A stretch of 55,875 nt of DNA from Planctomycetota bacterium (GTDB lineage Bacteria > Planctomycetota > JAJSAM01 > JAJVHW01). A program made the translations under genes and the position numbers. The notes under the pieces are model-generated. The model searched no databases and was not told the DNA's origin. It saw only the letters and a list, made by a program, of their open reading frames with translations. The DNA is taken from NCBI GenBank assembly GCA_021776825.1, contig JAJFFG010000096.1, positions 1 to 55,875 on the forward strand, given 5' to 3'. Below are positions 51,740 through 55,875 of this stretch, piece after piece. Each line of letters starts with the position of its first letter. Position 1 is the stretch's first letter.

Positions 51740-52804
51740 GTGCGCACCGAGGTGCTCCGCGTCGATCCCACCACGGGCCCCTGGGACGGGCTCGCGGCTC
51801 TCGGCAGGATCATCGCGGACGGCGGGCTCGTCGCGTTCCCGACCGAGACGGTCTACGGCATCGCCGTGAACCTGCGCGACGAGGCCGCGGTGCGGCGCCT
51901 GTATCAGGCCAAGGGGCGACCCGACGAGAAGCCGCTCACGGTCCATCTCCCCTCCCCGGAGGCGCTCGGCCGCTTCGTCGGGCAGATCCCGCTCGCCGTG
52001 CGACGCCTCTCGGATCGCTTCTGGCCCGGACCCCTCACGGTCGTCGTCTCGGATCGTCACGGTCGCCCGACTGGCTTCCGTGTGCCGGACCTGCCGGTGA
52101 CACAGGAGCTTCTGCGTGTCGCCGACTGCCGGGTGGGCGCGACGAGCGCCAACCCGAGCGGGACTGACCCGGCCCGCACGGCCGATGAGGTGCTCGAGCA
52201 GTTCGATGGAATCCTCGACGCGATCGTCGACGGCGGCCCATGCCGGCACGGCGCGGCGTCGTCGGTCGTGCGCATTCCGCCCGAGGGCGACGTCGAGATC
52301 CTGCGGGTAGGTGTGGTTCCGGAACGCGAGATCCGCGAGGCGACCGCGCGACTCCTGCTGTTCGTCTGCTCGGCGAACCGCTGCCGGAGTCCTCTCGCAG
52401 CCGCCTTCGCCACGCGGCTTCTCTCGCGCCGCTTCGGCGTGGATCCCGAGGATCTCGCGACCGTCGGCTATCGCGTCGAGTCAGCGGGTACGGGCTGCAT
52501 GCACGGGACTCCGGCGACGCCGGAGGCCGAGTCCGCCGGCCGCGATCGCGGGGTCGACCTGTCGCCGCATCGCGCCCGCCCGCTGACGCTCTCGCTGCTC
52601 GAGTCGGCCGACGAGGTCTACGTCATGACCCAGGCCCAGCGGGACTCGATCCTCGAGTTCGCGCCGGACGCCGCGCCGCGGGTCAAGCCGCTCAGTCGAC
52701 GTAGCCATGAGATCCCGGACCCGTACGGCTGTGGACCGGCGGCGTACGCGGAGGCCGCCGGCTCGATCCTCTCTGCGGTGCAGGCGCGACTCGACGACTG
52801 GTAG
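51740..52804 (+). CDS. Sua5/YrdC threonylcarbamoyl-AMP synthase fused to a low-molecular-weight protein tyrosine phosphatase
   Basis: A 354-residue two-domain protein. Residues about 10-195 are a Sua5/YrdC/TsaC domain (GGLVAFPTETVYGIAV, KGRPDEKPLTVHL, FWPGPLTVVV, VGATSANPSG), which makes threonylcarbamoyl-AMP for the t6A modification of ANN-decoding tRNAs. Residues about 204-354 are a low-molecular-weight phosphatase with the C-X5-R loop VCSANRCRS (C210, R216) and the acid motif PDPYG near 325. Both active sites look intact. Neighbouring ywlC and ywlE genes in Bacillus encode the same two activities separately. The fusion suggests linked use, but no common substrate is known. Expression appears leaderless. 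Confidence 0.94.
   Translation: MRTEVLRVDPTTGPWDGLAALGRIIADGGLVAFPTETVYGIAVNLRDEAAVRRLYQAKGRPDEKPLTVHLPSPEALGRFVGQIPLAVRRLSDRFWPGPLTVVVSDRHGRPTGFRVPDLPVTQELLRVADCRVGATSANPSGTDPARTADEVLEQFDGILDAIVDGGPCRHGAASSVVRIPPEGDVEILRVGVVPEREIREATARLLLFVCSANRCRSPLAAAFATRLLSRRFGVDPEDLATVGYRVESAGTGCMHGTPATPEAESAGRDRGVDLSPHRARPLTLSLLESADEVYVMTQAQRDSILEFAPDAAPRVKPLSRRSHEIPDPYGCGPAAYAEAAGSILSAVQARLDDW
52780..52798 (+). repeat. Direct repeat, copy 1 (end of the Sua5 fusion gene)
   Basis: GCAGGCGCGACTCGACGAC encodes the last residues (QARLDD) of the fusion protein. It recurs exactly at 55293-55311. Confidence 0.85.
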
Positions 52805-52808
52805 GCGA

Positions 52809-55217
52809 TCAGCGGAACGCGCCGAGGCGAAGCTGGATGCCGTGGGTGTTCTCGGTGCGGAGGTCGTCCACGCCATCGACCGCGCGCACCATGCCGAGTC
52901 GCGCACCGTCGCGGTCCGTGAACAGAATGCCCTGGAACCCCTCGTGCTCCTCGCCGGCATTGTAGAGACGCAGCGCTCCGTCCGCCGTCACGCGGCGGGA
53001 CGTGATCCCGAGACCGAGCTTCGTCACCGTCACGACGAACTCCCCGCGCTCGGCGCTCCACACAACCGAGTTCGCGAGCGACGGCGGCAGGACGCCGAAT
53101 TCGTCGATCGGGACGAGCGCTCCCTTCGGTACGACGGCGCCGCCCGACAGAGGTATGAGCGTGCTGTGGAACTCGGTCTCGGTCACGAACGAGAACACGA
53201 GCAGGATCGTCCCCGAGTTGGGGTCCATGGCCAACTTGGGGAGTCCGAGTTGGAACCACTCCTGCGAGGCCGCGAGCACCTCGCTGCCGATGAGCACGCT
53301 GCCGTCGCCGCGAACGACGGTGCGCCGCATGGCCAGCGAGACGTCCAAGTCGTCTGTGGCCACGTACACGATGACGAAGAACCCGTCGCCGCGATCGAAG
53401 ATCGTCGGCTCGAAGATGATCGACGCCTCGTTGTCCTGATAGATGACGGTCCGGTCATCCAGATCCGGCTCGACGCCGGGCTCGACCGGCAACGTGACGA
53501 GTCGGGCACCCTGTGTGGGGTTGTAGAGATCCCACGTCACCATGAACCCACCGGACTTCGAGTTCGCGGCCACGGTGCAGAGCGTGACCTCCCTGTCGAA
53601 GCCGAGGCGCGTGTGCGACAGGACGTCGTTCAGGTCGTCTGCCGCGGCGACGCGCACCCACGGCTCCTGGATGTTGCCCGGGGCGGACGTGCGCCACGTC
53701 ATCGCCCAGACCTCGTTGACCGGGTCCCACGCGACGTGGGGCAACGTGAAGGTCGAGGTCAACGTGGGCGCGGTGTACGAACTGATGATCGTGTTCGTCG
53801 ACATGTCGACGAGGAGGAAGGCGGGACGACCACTATCGAACGCGCCGATCAGCAGCCGATTGCCGATGGGGTCGAGCGCCACCGACCGTGGAAACACGGT
53901 GCCCCAGTCGGGGTCACTGAGGATCACGGCTTCGGCGGCGCTGAACCCGAGCACCTGTAGTGGCTCGACGAAGGTCCGCGACTGCCCGGAGGGATCGTTC
54001 GTGATGACGTCGTACTCCCCCACCGCGTAGCGCGGGACCGTCAGTTCCACCGAGAGCGACGTCGGCCCGTCGCGCGACGTCACGCGCAGTGGGATGTCCA
54101 GGCCGTCGCCGCGGCGTCGTACCTGCACCGTGCAGTCGTCGTCGAACCCTCGGCCGTGGAGCGTCAGCGGCGCGCGGCGCCCCTCTCCCGTGGCCGGAGT
54201 GCCGAGCAGTCGCACGTTCGGCGGACGGTTCGTGACGATCAGCGGTACCCCGGCGACGACCTCGGTGCCGATCGGCGTCACGACCGAGACGGCGTACGGG
54301 CCCGGCGACAACCCCGTCAGGTCCAGGTCCGTGCCGATGCCGACGTCGGTCAGTTGCTCGATCTCCCCCTGGACGAGTCCGCGGCCCGCGAGGTCCGAGA
54401 CGGTGACGATGTCGCCGCCGCCGAACCCGAAGCCGTCGACGAAGAGCGAGCCCACCTCGTCGTTGTCGAGCGTCGCTGGGCGGATGCCCGAGATGTGCGG
54501 CGGTGCCTCGACGTCGGCGTACGTCAGCTCACGGCCTCGTACGTCCGGCGGCTGCACCTTCACGACGCCCCGGAACGCGCCCGGACCTCCGGAGACACGC
54601 AGTGTGTACGTCCCGAGATCGGGGAGCACGCCACCGGGCTTCGGCGCCTTGCCGACGGTGATCAGAAGGGAGCCGTCGGGTGCGAGCACCTCGAGCCGCG
54701 GCGTGAACTTCGGCTTACCCTTCGACTTCAGCGCGACCGTGATCCGCGTCCCGGGAACCGCGTCGAGCGTCGTCTCGAACACGTCCGCGTCATCGGCGAG
54801 CTCGCCGGCGAGCTTCAACTTCTTGGGACGCTTCACCTTCATCGTCAGGTCGAAGTCGCCCCCGCCGGAGAGCGCCGACACTCCGATGCGATGGACTCCG
54901 GTCGTCTCGAACGGCACGTTCTTGGCGACCGCCCGCCGCGACGAGAGCTTGAGACGACCGGTCAGGTCAATGGACTGTCCGGTCGGGTCGATCACCCGCA
55001 GGAACGGCTCGATCCCCTGCTGGCCCCGACGCTTGACCGTGAGCGTGACCTGGCTCCCCGCGATCCCTGCGGCGGCAATGCGGCTCTCGCCGTCCCCCGC
55101 CAGCGTGGTGCGGAGTCGGTCTCCAGGCAGCAGGAGCTCGTCGCCGGCGTGCGCCGAGGTCGCCCACCCGAGGGCCACGAGGGCCGAGAAGGTGATCGCG
55201 CGAACGTAGCGGTTCAT
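52809..55217 (-). CDS. Large secreted protein with IPT/TIG-like beta domains
   Basis: An 802-residue exported protein. The ATG at 55217 (GGAGG upstream) begins a signal peptide, MNRYVRAITFSALVALGWAT, cleaved after SAHA. Residues about 25-230 are two pre-peptidase-like or beta-sandwich repeats (FLRVIDPTGQSIDLTG, FTPRLEVLAPDGSLLIT, each ending with a TGVHRIGV or LGTYTLRV stretch). Residues about 240-430 are IPT/TIG-like sandwiches (HISGIRPATLDNDEVGSLFVDGFGF, LTLHGRGFDDDCTVQV). The C-terminal 370 residues look like a beta-propeller-type domain (HVAWDPVNEVWAMTW, NSVVWSAERGEFVVTVTK). No enzyme motif is seen. A partly sequenced paralogue lies directly upstream. It is convergent with the Sua5 fusion, 4 bases apart. 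Confidence 0.88.
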   Translation of the reverse strand: MNRYVRAITFSALVALGWATSAHAGDELLLPGDRLRTTLAGDGESRIAAAGIAGSQVTLTVKRRGQQGIEPFLRVIDPTGQSIDLTGRLKLSSRRAVAKNVPFETTGVHRIGVSALSGGGDFDLTMKVKRPKKLKLAGELADDADVFETTLDAVPGTRITVALKSKGKPKFTPRLEVLAPDGSLLITVGKAPKPGGVLPDLGTYTLRVSGGPGAFRGVVKVQPPDVRGRELTYADVEAPPHISGIRPATLDNDEVGSLFVDGFGFGGGDIVTVSDLAGRGLVQGEIEQLTDVGIGTDLDLTGLSPGPYAVSVVTPIGTEVVAGVPLIVTNRPPNVRLLGTPATGEGRRAPLTLHGRGFDDDCTVQVRRRGDGLDIPLRVTSRDGPTSLSVELTVPRYAVGEYDVITNDPSGQSRTFVEPLQVLGFSAAEAVILSDPDWGTVFPRSVALDPIGNRLLIGAFDSGRPAFLLVDMSTNTIISSYTAPTLTSTFTLPHVAWDPVNEVWAMTWRTSAPGNIQEPWVRVAAADDLNDVLSHTRLGFDREVTLCTVAANSKSGGFMVTWDLYNPTQGARLVTLPVEPGVEPDLDDRTVIYQDNEASIIFEPTIFDRGDGFFVIVYVATDDLDVSLAMRRTVVRGDGSVLIGSEVLAASQEWFQLGLPKLAMDPNSGTILLVFSFVTETEFHSTLIPLSGGAVVPKGALVPIDEFGVLPPSLANSVVWSAERGEFVVTVTKLGLGITSRRVTADGALRLYNAGEEHEGFQGILFTDRDGARLGMVRAVDGVDDLRTENTHGIQLRLGAFR

Positions 55218-55292
55218 CGTGCCTCCGGAGTGCGTGAGCATAGCGTGCGCGGAGTCTGCAGCCGAAGAGGCGACCGAGTCGGTCGCCGCGGC

Positions 55293-55311
55293 GCAGGCGC
55301 GACTCGACGAC
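55293..55311 (+). repeat. Direct repeat, copy 2 (between the two secreted paralogues)
   Basis: Exact copy of 52780-52798. It is also followed after 12-13 bases by a GATCAGCGGA that occurs at the matching place after copy 1 (52807-52816). It looks like a remnant of the Sua5 fusion gene's 3' end carried along in a tandem duplication. Confidence 0.8.
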
Positions 55312-55326
55312 CGTTCGGCGCGCCGA

Positions 55327-55875
55327 TCAGCGGAGTGGCCCGACGCGGACCTCCATCTCGTCGCGGCTGATGTTCGTGCGGCCGTCTTCGAGCCCGTCCA
55401 TCGTGCGGATCAGTCCCATCTCGCCGCTCTCGGTACCCGAGTAGAGGATGCCCCAGTAGCCCTCGTGCTCCTCCAAGACGTACGCGGGCCGCATGACACC
55501 GTTCTCGTCGATGCGACGGATGGCCACGTTGCCGGCGACGTTCGACATCGCCGTCACGTACTCGCCGCGCTCCGCGCTCCAGACGACGCTGTCGATGAGG
55601 CCGATCGGGAGCTTCCCACTCGCGTCGAGAGTGGTGACCGAGCCGTTCGTGTTCACGAGCCCGCCGGTGAGCGCGACGTATGCCGGATGAAACGTCGTCT
55701 CCAGCACGTACGAGAAGACCAGCAGCAGCGAGCCGTCGGTCGGGTTGACGGCGAGCTCCGGCTGGAACAGATCGAACCAGTCGCCCGAGCTCGCGAGGAT
55801 GATGCTGCCGGTCGCCACCGTCCCGTCGCCGTGCACGACCGATCGACGAACGGCGTACGCGAAGCCGGTCGTGTC
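55327..55875 (-). CDS. Secreted paralogue, C-terminal part (5' end outside the window)
   Basis: The frame stays open to the right edge, so only the last 182 residues are seen. They align throughout with the C-terminus of the protein at 52809-55217: AVRRSVVHGDGTV with AMRRTVVRGDGSV, NPTDGSLLLVFSYVLETTFHPAYV with the matching stretch ending TEFHSTLI, DSVVWSAERGEYVTAMSN with NSVVWSAERGEFVVTVTK, and the ends EMEVRVGPLR with GIQLRLGAFR. The two form a tandem pair on the same strand, most likely secreted beta-propeller-like proteins. Its N-terminal signal peptide cannot be seen. Confidence 0.88.
   Translation of the reverse strand, partial: DTTGFAYAVRRSVVHGDGTVATGSIILASSGDWFDLFQPELAVNPTDGSLLLVFSYVLETTFHPAYVALTGGLVNTNGSVTTLDASGKLPIGLIDSVVWSAERGEYVTAMSNVAGNVAIRRIDENGVMRPAYVLEEHEGYWGILYSGTESGEMGLIRTMDGLEDGRTNISRDEMEVRVGPLR

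Overview
The window is a high-GC bacterial chromosome segment, densely packed with genes. No plasmid, phage or CRISPR signature is visible. Several traits together suggest a Planctomycetota-like lineage: a membrane Ser/Thr kinase with a forkhead-associated (FHA) domain, a Gld-like ABC set with a DUF4340 protein, an exosortase-type O-glycosylation ligase, a Sua5-phosphatase fusion, and large secreted proteins with IPT-like folds. This placement is inference; another deep high-GC phylum such as Myxococcota cannot be excluded.

Layout. 1-4251: htpG (Hsp90), a Gfo/Idh/MocA oxidoreductase and a histone-deacetylase-like deacetylase. 4252-8303: a gene-poor stretch with two related IS4-like transposase remnants, an IS66-like remnant, and one intact secreted or membrane-anchored gene of visibly lower GC. 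8304-12854: a translationally coupled operon for a reduced type II secretion/type IV pilus-like machine (one GspE ATPase, two GspF-like platform proteins, three minor pseudopilins; no secretin or major pilin). 12872-16601 (minus): gap-pgk-rpe-accD, mostly joined by ATGA overlaps. 16783-19190: tilS and a diguanylate cyclase. 19192-19714: a small IS1182-derived element exactly between two convergent stop codons. 19711-23598 (minus): a lipoprotein, an O-glycosylation-ligase-like membrane protein and a methyltransferase. 24022-34230: yggS, an FHA-kinase, yggU, ileS, purN and uvrA on one strand. 34231-36282: a repeat-rich stretch around CBS-domain and metallo-hydrolase genes. 36283-41387 (minus): a SDR reductase and MaoC hydratase pair, then the DNA-repair pair mrfA-mrfB. 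41497-46847 (minus): a four-gene Gld-type ABC system. 47063-51549 (minus): dnaK, then an NtrB/NtrC-like two-component pair. 51740-55875: a Sua5/low-molecular-weight phosphatase fusion and two tandem secreted paralogues, the second cut by the window edge.

How the parts work together. Protein folding (htpG, dnaK), translation accuracy (tilS, ileS, the Sua5 fusion), DNA repair (uvrA for classical excision repair, mrfAB for the alternative excision route), lower glycolysis coupled to fatty-acid synthesis (gap, pgk, rpe, accD) and envelope functions (pseudopilins, Gld-like ABC system, glycosylation ligase, secreted beta-rich proteins) are interleaved in short operons. Most genes have purine-rich ribosome binding sites or overlap the gene before them. 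Four genes that lack one (tilS, yggS, mrfA and the Sua5 fusion) instead carry a TANNNT box exactly 6 bases before the start codon, which suggests leaderless transcription as a second mode of expression.
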